Shown: one piece after another, positions 20,945-31,914 of the stretch | How the letters are laid out: the number at the start of each line of letters is the position of its first letter | Position numbering within the stretch: the stretch's first letter is position 1 | Assembly (NCBI GenBank): GCA_030220185.1 | Contig: JASPKZ010010238.1 | Coordinates: 159,501 to 223,500, forward strand | DNA length: 64,000 nt | Source of the DNA: Diploptera punctata | Lineage: Eukaryota; Arthropoda; Insecta; Blattodea; Blaberidae | Reading direction: 5' to 3' | Translations under genes and position numbers: made by a program | The notes under the pieces: generated by a model | What the model saw: only the letters and a program-made list of their open reading frames with translations | Database searches by the model: none | Told to the model about the DNA's origin: nothing

Positions 20945-21292
20945 ATTGATTACAGTGTCCACCGCTGTGGTCTCGAGGTAGCGTGCTGCCTTGTCACGCA
21001 GCGGGCCCAGGTTCGATCCCCGGTCGGGGCAGTTTTTCTGGGTGAGGTTTTTATCGGGATTTTTCCTCACCTGTAAGACAAATGTCAGGAAAAATTTAAG
21101 GCCCAAACGGTCCCCGAAATCATATGGCCATCATCATCATCCTTATCATTATCATCTTCTTCTTCTTCTTCACCGGTGTGGAAAGCAACGGGAAGCTACC
21201 ACACCTACACAATTCCCTAGTAAAGCTGCAAGCATAGCATGAAAATGGTATGATTGCAGTGAAGGACCTGCCTTCGGGATGGATTGATTACA
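20945..21292 (+). mobile_element. SINE1 copy with 10-bp target duplication
   Basis: The repeat ATTGATTACA at 20945-20954 and 21283-21292 flanks the element. The B box GGTTCGATCCC is at about 21011-21021. An ATC/TTC stretch at 21130-21170 varies between copies. This copy defines the SINE1 ends best. Confidence 0.9.
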
Positions 21293-22055
21293 CTGGTGGA
21301 CAAGGTTTTCTCCACAAGAAATCTGATTAGTGAATCTAGTGCATTTTTTCATACTGAATTCAGATATGTAGTCAGAATTGTTCCATCAGGCATAGTTTTT
21401 TTTTGTGACAGCTACTTTTTAAAAATTGATTTTAGCATTCTCTTTGACCTGTCATAGGAAACCTTACCTCATATGTAGTGATTTTATTCAAGTTTTATTC
21501 AATGAAATTATATGTAATATCATGCTGAACCACCAAAAGACAAGACTGTGCAGGTTCATGCTTGTTTTAACATGCTCAGACCTGTTAATCTGCATTGCAC
21601 TGTCTCGGTATTGAGCTGACTGTGAGCTTGTTAGTACGAATATCACTAGTGAAAATGTATTTCCTTCCTTGCTGTTTAGAAGTTTATTGTGTGTGTTTTG
21701 TTTTAGAGTTTTCTTCTTTCATCAGGCCACGAAAGTGTATAAATCATGCAGATAATTTCTGCTATATTTGTGGTGAGAAGAAACATAAGCTTAAATGATA
21801 ATAAATCCCTTAATTCATTTACTGTTTTCTTCTCATCTGAAGGTCCTCCATTAAGAACACATTCTTCTTGAATCTACTCTATTTACTGCAATAATTTTAT
21901 AATAACGCTGTGTTTATATTAATGTGTCTATCATATGACATCCTATTCTCATGCGAATCATTCTTTCTTTCCCCATTTTTACTAAAGTATTCTAAAGTTT
22001 TAGTTCATTCTTCATTAATGTATCATCCAGATTATTTTCTTCTTATTTATCTTTT
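21293..22055. other. Intergenic stretch
   Basis: AT-rich; nothing recognised. Confidence 0.5.
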
Positions 22056-22444
22056 CAATTATCTATCTATCTACCTTCGGGTTTTTACAGCTGCTGCCGT
22101 CTTCTCGTGCCAAACCTCCAAATCCTACGATTTGGGCATCTTCAATGCTTAGCCCTCTTGCTTGAATTACTATCTTCATGTTTTCCTTCCATGTTAACTT
22201 TGGTCTCCCTCTTTTCTTCTTTCTGGTCGGTTGCCATTGATATAGTTGCTTCGGCCATTGCTCATATTCCATTCATAAAATATGTCCTACTCCTCAATTC
22301 TTTCAATTATGCTTTCTTATGCTTCCATTAAGTTTATAATTTACTTGTTTGTGACATGTTCTAATTTTGAGTTTCTGGCACTTCTGCGTAAATAATCAAT
22401 TTCTAGAGCTATTAGTCTATTCTTACCGTAATATAATGTACGGT

Positions 22445-23184
22445 TAAAAACTATAATATAGTTACCTTGTAGGTCCGTCTCCTCAACTTAAGTTCTTTTA
22501 AAACTCTGTAGGCCTTTCGGGGCTAGTCCCATCATCAGCAGAATGCGTTAGGTCCGTTCTTGTTGACCCTTGTTGAAGCACTGACTTGGTTGTGAGAATT
22601 TTGTACAGAGGATTGTGTGGATTAGGTGTGTATTCATTGAGAATCAGGTTGTTGTGATTTCTCTTAGGATTGCGATTTCCTCCAGTATATTTATTCTCGT
22701 TGGAATGTTTTCTCTATGTACTATTGTGAGGGTGTTATCGATGTTATGCATATGGTGTCCAGCTTGAATTACATGTTTTGCGTAACTTGATTTTCCTCCA
22801 TTGTAAATGAAATCTCTGAAATGTTCCTTGAATCTAATGTTGAAGCTTCTGTTAGTTTTCCCAATGTAGAATTTATTGGAGTCTGTACATGTTAATTTGT
22901 AGATGCCTTTATTGTTGAATTCGTCTATTTCTTCGATGATGTTGTTTATTAAATTGTTTAATTTGTTGTCAGTTCTGTAGGATATATTAATATTCTTATC
23001 GAGCTTTTTTAGTGTGTTGGCCAATTTTAATGTTTCTTTACCAGTGTACGTGAGAGTTATCCATTTCTTGTTGTTGTCATTGGATTCTATTTCAAGTTTG
23101 GTTATGTTGGTAATGTTGTTTTTTCTTTTTGTTTGTTTATAATTCTATTTATTATTTGTTTGTTGTATCCGTTAATTTTTGCCA
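22445..23184 (-). mobile_element. PLE with GIY-YIG nuclease and intact ribozyme
   Basis: On the minus strand, KKWITLTYTGKETLKLANTL links an RT thumb to a GIY-YIG endonuclease: GIYKLTCTDSNKFYIGKTNR, then RFKEHFRDF and YAKHVIQAGHHM. The main frame is 23024-22644. A shift near the end leads to NPHNPLYKIL and SADDGTSPERPTEF, whose codons overlap the hammerhead motif. The RT palm is absent, so the copy is 5'-truncated. It sits within LINE L. Confidence 0.85.
22504..22543 (-). ncRNA. Hammerhead ribozyme, complete core
   Basis: On the minus strand: helix I UUCUG (22543-22539), CUGAUGA (22538-22532), helix II GGG/CCC with the intervening ACUAG, GAAA (22518-22515), palindromic helix III AGGCCU, UA|C with cleavage between 22509 and 22508, and helix I partner CAGAG. 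Every invariant base is present and helix I has five pairs including one G-U. The minimal helix III points to dimeric activity. Confidence 0.85.
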
Positions 23185-23270
23185 TGTGTTTGATTGTCCG
23201 TACCTCGCTTCTAAACATTACTACAGATTCCACCAACGTTTTACCAATATATTTTTTGTGTCTTTTCAAT

Positions 23271-23862
23271 TATATAACTTTAAAATCCTAAATATAAATA
23301 AAGAAGACTAAAATAATGATTGAGCGATAGTTTATCAGTGCTTGATTGGGAATATTCGCGCTTCATCTGGAAACATTGGATTGTTGTGTAATGAATGTTA
23401 TTTCTGATATTGATGCAAGCAAGTCTTTGTGTCGTCATATAGACTATCATTTCACACGTGTGTTTCCAATAGGCATAGAAAAAGTCTACAAAGCTAACTT
23501 GTGTTTCAAAGTCCTTGTGACATTTCACTAACATGTATCGATGATACTAATCTCTTAGCTGATGATATACCATACATGTGCTTTGATGCTTTGTTTGTTT
23601 CATTTCTTATTATTGTGGATATTTCCTTTTTTGCTGATATATTGACGATTGTATTGATTTATAAATTACATGCACACACGTTTCCTCTTTCTTTTTTTCC
23701 ATGTTTTTTTTTTACTTTATTATTCTCACAGAACATCGCAAATGACTTAAAAGTACTGTCTGGATGGTAATATAATACGGTACATATTTTATTAATTCTT
23801 TGAAGGATTTGGATCACAAAAAAGTAGGCCTATAGGGAGGCATAACGTAATTCCTCAATATT
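23271..23862. other. AT-rich intergenic stretch
   Basis: Nothing recognised. A few short frames show no convincing features. Confidence 0.5.
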
Positions 23863-24040
23863 AGTCCACCGCTGTAGCATGCTGCCTTGTTACGAAGCGG
23901 ACGCGAGTTCGATTCTCGGTCGGGGTCAAGTTTCCTGGGTGAGGTTTATTCCGTGCTTTTCCTCAACTGTAAGACAAATGTTAGGAAACTTTAAGATCCA
24001 AACGGTTCTTGAACATCATATGACCACCATAATCATCATC
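23863..24040 (+). mobile_element. SINE1, diverged
   Basis: The head (AGTTCGATTCTCGGTCGGGG at about 23907) and first half of the body are diverged but clear. The copy stops at an ATC stretch where the tail of LINE C begins. Confidence 0.7.
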
Positions 24041-24905
24041 ATCAACAACAAAGATTAAGCCTAATGGCCTGTTCCGATCTCATTATAGGTCGAATTGGTT
24101 TTTCCATCTCTTCAATGGTCTTCCCAACAATCTTCTCCCTTTTGGTTTATAATTTATACATTTTTCTTGGTATGCGCTGTTCATTCATTCGTAATACGTG
24201 CTGAAGATAAGCATTTTGATAGTATTTTATTCTTTCACAGAGATTAAATATATTAAGTTCTATTCTTATATCTTCGTTTTTCTTTTTATCGGTCCTTTGG
24301 TATCCTGCTATTGATCTCAACATCCTCATTTCTGCAGCCTATATTTATTTACTATCTGCCTTTGTTAATGTCCAGGTTTCACATCCATAGATAAGAGATG
24401 GAACTGCCAATACTTTGTAAAATTTTAAAGTAGTTTCTTTTCTAGATTTATTCAATAAAGTACGTTTAATTGTGCCACATAGATAATTGAATCGTTGTAT
24501 TTTAGTGTGTTTATCTAAATTTCTGTCATTACCTAAATGGCATCCCAAATAATTAAAATTCTGAACTTGGTCTAAAATTACATTGTTTATCACTATTTTT
24601 GTTCTTATTGCACATTTTCCTTTCGGAGCTAATATTTTTGTTTTAGATGTAGATATTCTTAATTTATATTTTAGAGCGATATTATTTAAAGTATAAAGGA
24701 ATTGTAAAGCATTTTCTGATGCTATCATTATTACTTGACCGTCTGCAAAAAACAGAGTTGTCAATACACTATTTACATTAATTTGTTCTTGTCATTCATT
24801 TATGACATGGTCCAAGTATAAATTAAATAATTCTGGTGACAACGGGTACCCTTGTCTTACTCCCTGGTTTATTTCTATTGTTTGTTTACTAATTTTATCT
24901 CCGCA
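24041..24905 (-). mobile_element. LINE C, RT and C-terminus
   Basis: On the minus strand: GVRQGYPLSPELFNLYLD, LFFADGQVIMIAS (the second catalytic Asp has become Gly), NFNYLGC, YGCETWTLTKADSK, IAGYQRTDKKKNEDI and HVLRMNEQRIPRKM. A stop after ADSK (24345) and a later frameshift break it. The DD to DG change alone would destroy RT activity. The tail is an ATC repeat. Confidence 0.85.
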
Positions 24906-24964
24906 TGATCATCATCATTCATATTAGCCTTAGATTAAGTTTCGGATTATGGATTATCCTGGCG

Positions 24965-25008
<44 letters not shown>

Positions 25009-25180
25009 CCCATCATAACATCGGAGCAGCGTAACTCCACCTTCCAGGCGCCCCGACATCAGAAATGGGTTACAAATAAGCCGATGTCATTAGAGAACAC
25101 CATAAATGTCGAAAAATGACAACTTGGGACATTGAGTATAAAATGTCAAAGTATCAGTTTAATTAACTAAATGTCAGTAA
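24906..25180. repeat. Region with (CAT)n microsatellite
   Basis: A pure CAT run lies at about 24966-25008. The remaining sequence is not assigned. Confidence 0.8.
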
Positions 25181-26525
25181 TACTTACTTACTTACTCACT
25201 GGCACTATTGAACCCGTAGGTTCATGGCCGCACGGACATAAGCTCTCAATACATCCCTATCCTGAGCTAATGCTTTCCAATCATTCCCTGTATAATCTAC
25301 TTCCCTCAAATCATAGATAATGTTATTCTCCCACCTCAGTCTTGGTCTACCAACTGGGCGTTTTCCCTCTGGCTTTCCTACAAGAAGCTTCCATGCAAAT
25401 CTTTCATTTCCCATACGTGCAACATGTCCTGCCCAACGCAGTCTACGAGACTTAACTGTTCTTATTATATCTGGCTTCCTATAAAGACCATGTAGTTCAT
25501 TGTTATGTAGTCTTCTCCATTCACCTGTCTGTTCATCTCTCTTTGGTCCAAAAATTTTCCTAAACACTTTATTCTCAAGTACTTGTAATCTCCTTTCCTC
25601 TCTTAAAGTAAGAGTCCATGTTTCGCACCCATATAATATAACTGGTAGAATAATAGTTTTATATATTTTCAGTTTAACGTTTTTTGAAAGGAGTTGGGTC
25701 ATCAAGAGTCTCTGCAATGCATAATAGCATGCATTTCCAGAATTGAGGCTATGTTTAATTTCTTTCTGCATCTCATTCCTATTTGTGATCATTGTTCCTA
25801 GATATATGAATTCAGCCACTTCCTCAAAATTTCCCTCATTTGTCATTAGCTGTCCATTTCCATTATATAATGAATTTCTATGTGTGACCATATATTTAGT
25901 TTTATTGATATTTACTTCCAGTCCTAATTTCTTAGTATTACTCAATAGTGTGTGTGTGTGTGTTGTTCTTTAGTATCTCCTCGCTATCGGCCAATAATAC
26001 TACATCATCAGCATAAACTAACAGCTTATTAATACCATGGGGGCACGCCGTAGCGTAGTGGTTAAGGCACTGTACTACAAGTCGGAAGGTCGAGGGTTCA
26101 AGTCCCGGTGGGGTCAGGATTTTTAAACTGACCAAAACCTTCTAGCGGCACTATGGCCCTGGGGTCGACTCAGCCTCTAACGGAAATGAGTATCAGCCGC
26201 TTGTTCTGGGGGTAAAGGCGGCCGTCACGCAGGGCTGACAACCCGGCTGACATCAAGTGCCGATTGTCTAGAAAAAGTGGGAGCCGTAACCTCCTACTAC
26301 CCCAAGGGCCTCCGGGCCTGTTGTGGGATTACTTTACTTTTTTTTTATTAATACCATTCAGTTGTAAGCCTTCCTCATTCTCTAAAGATTTAATGGCATG
26401 CTCTAGTACAAAATTAAATAGTAGAGGAGATAGTGCATCTCCTTGCTTCAACCCATTCTGGATTTCAAAAGTGTCCGAAAACTGTTTGCCTACACGCACC
26501 CTACTCTTTGTCAGTAATTTATGTA
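25181..26525 (-). mobile_element. LINE F, RT and C-terminus, split by SINE2
   Basis: On the minus strand: GLKQGDALSPLLFNFVLEHA (RT palm, about 26460), then after the SINE LLVYADDVVLLADSEEIL, VNINKTKYMVTHRN, ILPVILYGCETWTLTLREER, WAGHVARMGNER and VGRPRLRWENN. An AC run at about 25958-25968 lies inside the RT frame and shifts it. The left end carries the family tail TTACTTACTTACTCACTGGC. Endonuclease is missing. Confidence 0.9.
26026..26357 (+). mobile_element. SINE2, tRNA-headed, with 13-bp target duplication
   Basis: TTATTAATACCAT at 26026-26038 and 26345-26357 flanks the element. The head has an A box TAGCGTAGTGG at about 26050 and a B box GGTTCAAGTCC at about 26095. The body includes GGCACTATGGCCCTGGGGTC and ends in a short T run after ATTACTTTAC. 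It inserted into the RT region of LINE F. Confidence 0.95.
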
Positions 26526-26576
26526 TAAATTAAATTCGCTTCTCAGGAGCATGAGTGGACTTCGTTTCAGATGCTA

Positions 26577-26749
26577 TGCTTACTTACTCACTAGCACTAT
26601 CGAACCCGTAGGTTCATGTCTGCGCGGATATAAGCTTTCCATACATCCCTATCCTGAGCTAATGGTTTCCAATCATACCCTGTATAATCTACTTCCCTCA
26701 AATCATAGTTAATGTTATTCTCCCACCTCATTCTTGGTCTACCAACCGT
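26577..26749 (-). mobile_element. LINE F, short 3' fragment
   Basis: The minus strand encodes VGRPRMRWENN, DWKPLAQDRDVWKAYIRA and DMNLRVR, with the TTACTTACTCACT tail at the left. It is 5'-truncated within the GRP box. Confidence 0.85.
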
Positions 26750-26911
26750 CATGAAGATCGGGATAAGTAGATTCCCCTGCAACGCCGGATAATCAGCACG
26801 GGGTATCTAAAAAATATAAATTTACAATTATTTTTCCTTTTACTTATTCAACTAAACATAAAAGCACATTAATTTTTATTTATTTAGGCGTAGCAGCGCA
26901 CACCGGGTATT
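26750..26911 (+). mobile_element. Possible short Helitron-like element
   Basis: The segment starts with TC and ends GGGTATTAGCTAGT, which fits the CTAG/T end of Helitrons, with a GC-rich stretch just upstream that could form a hairpin. It encodes nothing. The boundaries are inferred from these short signals only. Confidence 0.25.
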
Positions 26912-27209
26912 AGCTAGTTTCTCATGAAAATTCTTCCATTTAATTAATTTACACGTTTTATAAGTGAAGCGTGTAGTATTGCTATGTGTAAAATGCGCTT
27001 GATTATAATTGTTTTAAAGTAATTTTAAAATAATTCTAATATAATAAGAAATATACAAAAACAAATGAACTAAGCATTCAGCGATGTGTAATGAATGTTA
27101 GGAGAGCACAAGCCAAATATTATTTTATTGCTGCTGTATTTGTTAGGTTTAAGAATGTTTCAGTTTCAGAGTAATCACATGAAAGAATACTAGAAAATTA
27201 TACTCCCTC
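26912..27209. other. AT-rich intergenic stretch
   Basis: Nothing recognised. Confidence 0.5.
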
Positions 27210-27518
27210 AAAATAAAAACTGAGGCACTGCGCTACAAGCCGGAAGGTCGAGGGTTCGAGTCCCGGTGGGGTCAGGATTTTTAAACTGACCCAAACCTTC
27301 TGGCGGCACTATGGCCCTGGGGTCGACTCAGCCTCTTACTGAAATGAGTACCAGACGCCTGTTCTGGGGTAAAGGCGGCCGTCACGCAGGGGGGCTGACA
27401 ACCCGGCTAACATCAAGTGCCGATTGTCAAGAAAAAGTGGGAGCCTTAACCTCCTACTGTCCCAGGGCCTCCTGAGGCCTATAGTGAGATCATTTTACCT
27501 TTTACCAAAATAAAAACT
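27210..27518 (+). mobile_element. SINE2, 5'-truncated, with 12-bp target duplication
   Basis: AAAATAAAAACT at 27210-27221 and 27507-27518 flanks it. The B box GGTTCGAGTCC is kept but the A-box part of the head is missing. Body and tail match the 26026 copy. Confidence 0.9.
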
Positions 27519-27540
27519 AATTTTTCTTGCATTTAGTACA

Positions 27541-27953
27541 CCCTCAGGGGTCCTCACCTAGGGGATATGTGGATGGCGACCACAAGGTGCCCAAGCTGAG
27601 CAAAACATTTCTTCCACTTACTTGTGTTTTGCACTCTTTTAACTTTACTATCTACCCTCTCTTGGTTAACTCTTGTTTTTTTTTTACCCCGACGCTATTA
27701 GGGCATCCGAGGGCTAGGGAGTCTTTCCTTTCTTCCATTTCTTCTTTCCTTTATTTTCTTTTCTTCTCCAGAAAAGCCTGACCAGAGGTTATAAGATGGC
27801 AGCCCCATCACTGGTCTTGCCTTCCTTTGGCCAGCAACCAATCGAAGGGACTATTATTATGCTTTCAAGTCTTATACGAGAATTTCCCAGAAATTTTCTA
27901 TGGGATCGTAACAGGCCTTGGCCTAATACTTGGAAGGAAGAAGAAGAAGAAGT
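27541..27953 (+). mobile_element. Segment E joined to LINE A tail, copy 1
   Basis: E begins CCCTCAGGGGTCCTCA and ends around TTCAAGTCTTATACGAGAA (about 27890). It is followed by the last bases of LINE A (TTTTCTATGGGATCGTAACA) and the GGAAGGAAGAAG tail. E contains a pyrimidine-rich run ending CTCCAG at about 27770 and no polymerase III boxes. Two other copies (31915, 58871) have the same E ends but different joins to LINE A. Confidence 0.8.
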
Positions 27954-28355
27954 AATTAAGTACATACATAAGGACTTTATTAAACTAAAAGTAAGATACA
28001 TATAATGTTATTTACAAATATGGATCACACGGGCAGTAAGCCGTACGTGCTGTTGACAGTCCGTTACAATAAGTTGATGTTTAAAACAAAAACAAAAAAT
28101 AAAACACAATAATATTACAATTAGATATCAATACAATTACATTACACACTTACTTAGTTATGTAGGATTATTAAGAATTAATGGCATTGCAATTTGCTAA
28201 CATATTTATTTACACCTGAATAAGTGTTGTTCTTATTTTCCGCGTTTTGTCCAGAAATCTACCCAGGTTTATCCAATTTTCTGGGTTTACCAGTAACTCG
28301 TAGCATGCCAATCTTCCACGATTTGAATTTAGAAATCTTTCCGGTAATAACTGTA
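27954..28355 (-). mobile_element. LINE H, 3' end
   Basis: The minus strand encodes ACYELLVNPENWINLGRFLD and KTRKIRTTLIQV before a stop. The 3' untranslated region contains GCACGTACGGCTTACTGCCC and ends with TTTAATAAAGTCCTTATG. The same end is present at 29168, 30700-30925 and 51504. It is probably a CR1/R1-type LINE. Confidence 0.75.
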
Positions 28356-28858
28356 TTAAGTATGAAAGCTAATGTCACATATACTTATTTTTAATGTTGA
28401 TTGATATTTTATTCAAGGTTAATATTAGGTCTATAGCACATTCCTTATCGGTGTTCGAGCTATATTGCCTTCCTGCGCTATCCTATTTACTTCACACGTC
28501 ATGCTGTCATAAGCACATTGCTCGACCAATTACTTGTGGACACGTTACAGAATAACGATGTTGGTCTCCTGCAAGGCGGCTGCTATAATGTGAGTTGGTC
28601 CGTGAAGTGGGACTTGTATGTATCGTCCATTCAATTGTGGACTTTATTGATTTGGAAGGTGTCAGCTATAATTGCGCACTGCCAATTATTAAGTGTGGGT
28701 CAGGTAGATCATGTCTTCCTGCAGACTGTACAACTTTTGTTCGGCTCAGCACTCTCTCTAGTACTAATTAAAACCTTCACATTATGAAGACCAGGTATAA
28801 AATGACTGCTTACTTTATTTTGATACAGGAATTATACGATTTTTGAGTTATTACTCTG
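28356..28858. other. Intergenic stretch
   Basis: AT-rich sequence, no element recognised. Confidence 0.5.
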
Positions 28859-29080
28859 TAGTTGGCCGCGGTGCTCCTTGCTTCTAGTTCCGAGGGTCGC
28901 GGGTTTAAACCCAACCGGCGTCGATGGATTTTTTAGGACGGAAAAATCCAAAGAGCAAGTCCTCCGGGAGGGACTTTAAGCCGTGGGTCCCAAGTCTGAA
29001 GACTTTCAGGCTCGTAAAATATTCTTAAACCTGAATAAAGAGGTCGTTAAGCAAAATTTACCGACATCAACGTGAATTAA
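28859..29080 (+). mobile_element. Possible tRNA-headed SINE, single copy
   Basis: TGGCCGCGGTG (A-box-like) and GGGTTTAAACCC (B-box-like) are spaced as in a tRNA at about 28862-28915. The sequence continues about 150 bp without similarity to SINE1-3. I found no second copy in the window. Confidence 0.4.
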
Positions 29081-29167
29081 TACCTTAGTTGCTGTTAGAT
29101 GTCTCCTCATGAACCTACCGTAAAGCTAGATCTCCACAGGGTTCGGTGCTCGACTCGTTGCTTTTTT

Positions 29168-29782
29168 AATCTAAATAAGATACATAAGGACTTTATTAGA
29201 CTAAAAGTAAGATACATAAAATGTTATTTACAAATACGGGTCGCACCGGCAGTAAGCCGTTACAATAAGTTCATGTTTTGGTAATAATATAACTTAAAAT
29301 GAAAAATAAAACGCAATAATATTACAATTACATAACAATATAATTATATTGTACATTAACTTGGTTATGTAGAATTATTAAGAATTAATGGTATTACAAT
29401 TTAACATATTTATTTATTCATGAATGAGTGTTGTTCTTATTTTCCGCGTTTTGTCCAGAAATCTACCCACGTTTATCCAATTTTCTGGGCTTACCAATAA
29501 CTCGTAGCATGCCAATCTTTCACGATTTGAATTTGGAAATCTTTCCGGTAATAACCGACGCCTCCAATATTCCAAATCGTTACATTTACCTAATATATGC
29601 ATCTCGTATTCAAAGCTCCTGCACATTGGACATATTCGCATATCGTGATCGTCGCTAATTTTAAGAAAATTCCATGCCCGTAGCCTAAACCAAGCAAGCC
29701 CTGATCTCTCTTTAAATCCTAGATTGAGTATATAAGATTATTTTCCCTAAACTTGCTTTAGGTCTCTTTGAATCTAAATAAG
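29168..29782 (-). mobile_element. LINE H copy with 12-bp target duplication
   Basis: AATCTAAATAAG at 29168-29179 and 29771-29782 flanks it. The minus frame 29641-29414 encodes CPMCRSFEYEMHILGKC, a C-x2-C...H-x4-C zinc-knuckle-like motif, followed by RLACYELLVSPENWINVGRF. This is the C-terminal region of the element plus its 3' untranslated end. Confidence 0.85.
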
Positions 29783-29941
29783 TTCAAATCGGATCCCCAA
29801 AGCTGTTTATAATTATATACCAAGAGGACGAAGATCACTGGGCCGTCCTATGAAACGCTGGAGGGAAAATTTTCTATAGGATCGTAACAGGCCTTGGCCT
29901 AATAATTGTAAGGAAGACGAAGAAAGAAGAATCTAAATAAG
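29770..29941 (+). mobile_element. LINE A, 146-bp 3' fragment with 13-bp target duplication
   Basis: GAATCTAAATAAG at 29770-29782 and 29929-29941 flanks it. The insert encodes only YIPRGRRSLGRPMKRW and the tail. Its left target repeat is the right target repeat of the LINE H insertion beside it. Confidence 0.9.
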
Positions 29942-30897
29942 TGACATATCAAACTCTCTGAAACACTGCAAACATAATTTATTTGCGGACGATATGCAGA
30001 TTTACATTCACGCAGACAAATATTCTTTTAATGGCGTGGTAACCAAAATCAATGAGGACCTTGACTCGCTAACGGCATGGTCAGTGAAATATGGGTTTCA
30101 ATTAAATCCTAGAAAGTCACAAGCAATCATTATGGGTCATCAGAGACTATTAGGCACTAAACTGGAGAAATAAACCATCAGGCCTACAATAAAACATGAT
30201 GGGGAGAGTATTCAAGTTTGATCCTCCATTGTGTATTCTCCTTTTAGTAATCTTGTTGAAATTAAATATCCATTGCCAGCAGTGGGTTATAAGAACATAT
30301 TGCGATATACTCTATTGAGTGTTGTTGCTAAATTATGACTGAAAAAATCAACAATTCATCGACCACAATTATATGGCGCGGATTTCAACAATGTGGCCAC
30401 TTTAAACTATCAGGCACAACTGAAAAACCTTAATAATAGATTGACATAAATGCCAAACAGTCATTATATAACATTTAGACAGAATTATCATAAAAGGGCG
30501 ACTGCATCATAAGAAGAGCTTTAGAACAGTTACACGCAGAATGGGAGGAAATAATTTCAGATTGGCTAAGAAACTTCTACTAGAATCGAGGCCATTATCA
30601 ACTCGAATGGTCTCCATACAAAATACTGAATGAAGGATATTCTTTACTTTTTAGAATTCTTAATAATTCTACTTGATTAATGTATAATGTTATTGTATTA
30701 TTATGTAATTGTGATATTATTGTGTTTTCTTTATGTCATTGTAATATTATTGTTTCCTTTTCGTTTTTTCTTTATACTATTACCAAATATTACTTTATTG
30801 TAACGGACTGTCAACAGCACGTACGGCTTACTGCCCGTGCGACCCATATTTGTAAATAACATTTTACATATCTTACTTTTAGTCTAATAAAGTCCTA

Positions 30898-30925
30898 TTA
30901 CTACTACTACTACTACTACTACTAC
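30898..30925. repeat. (ACT)n tail of LINE H
   Basis: About nine ACT units directly follow AATAAAGTCCTATT. They are the element's 3' tail. Confidence 0.85.
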
Positions 30926-30949
30926 TTTTTACATTAGAAGAAGGTTTAC

Positions 30950-31345
30950 GAAAATTTTTTATGAGAATAAGAATTTGCTCTTCCAACTCTACTTTATGGT
31001 TCTGAAACCTGGACTCTTACTACAGGTAAATTAAATAGGATAGTAGCTGCAGAAATGAAGTTATTAAGACCTTTAGCGGGTTATACGCTTTATGACCACA
31101 TGCGTAATGAAGATATCCGCAAAGCTCTCAACACACCAGCAATAACTGAAACGATTCAAAAATATCAAAATAATTGGCATGAACACCTTCTTAGAATACC
31201 AAACAATAGACTACCTCTGCAGCTATTGAACTACAGACCCACAGGGCGAAGAGACCCAGGAAGACCTAAGAAGAGATGGAGGGATCAATTTCTTTCCTGA
31301 AGCGGAACAGGCCAATGGCCTAATCCATGCCTGCCATTGATGATG
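30950..31345 (+). mobile_element. LINE Q, C-terminal fragment
   Basis: It encodes LPTLLYGSETWTLTTGKL, AAEMKLLRPLAGYTLYDHM, HLLRIPNNRLPLQLLNYRP and GRRDPGRPKKRWRDQF (the main frame is 31055-31300). The tail is a GAT repeat. The 5' part is missing. Confidence 0.85.
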
Positions 31346-31914
31346 ATGATTTATTGTTATAATTAATTTTCATGAATCATAATTATGTTGATCTATCATG
31401 CAACACTTGACAATTTTGAACTTAAAATGTTAGGGAATTATTGTTTATTATGAAAGTACTATTGAGAAAGATAACTTCGTACACGGATATATTTGTACCC
31501 TCTCTAGTTGTATTGAGTAATTAAATATTTGAATACAAGACATTAGGTTCCATGTATTCCTCTAAATGTTAAGTTCAACTTAGTTTATAAAAAGTACCAA
31601 TAGTTTGTACTTAATGCTTTCAGTGAACGCCTGCTAGTTTGTTCGAGCGGGAAACGCAGAACTGAGAATTTGTTATTCAGAGGATGTTTCCTACATTTTA
31701 CTGCCGCTATTGCATCAAATGGCTTTTAAAGAGAAGCATTGTTTGTGTAGTGTAATGGATAACGTAGAAGTCCCATGTGCGATGGATTCCCAATACAAGT
31801 TTGTTTTCCTGTTTATTTTCATTCTATTCTTCATTTCTATCTTCTAGCAATAATTTTCTTTACATCTTACTCAAAATTCTCACCAAGTCCAGGCAGATCT
31901 CCTTTTAATTTCTT
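31346..31914. other. Intergenic stretch
   Basis: Nothing supported. A weak A-box-like sequence near 31745 lacks a matching B box. Confidence 0.5.

Larger units (their letters stand above)
22056..23270 (-). mobile_element. LINE L, split by a PLE
   Basis: The C-terminal part (22056-22444, minus) encodes KKRGRPKLTWKENMKIV and ARGLSIEDAQ. Similarity to the copy at 60603-61890 resumes at about 23185-23270 after a PLE insertion. Both parts are in the same orientation and order as in the other copy, so the PLE inserted into this LINE. Confidence 0.7.
29085..30925 (+). mobile_element. CR1/Jockey-like LINE, split by two insertions
   Basis: The RT motif PQGSVLDSLLFNL at about 29138-29175 continues, after the inserts at 29180-29941, with CKHNLFADDMQIYIHADKY and GFQLNPRKSQAIIMGHQ. 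The 3' end (30700-30925) matches LINE H and finishes in an ACT repeat. The middle is decayed with many stops. This gives LINE H an RT of CR1/Jockey type. Confidence 0.7.

Noticed and set aside
31738..31805. tRNA gene-like sequence (TAGTGTAATGGATAACG)
   Set aside because: There is no usable B box and no acceptor stem pairing.
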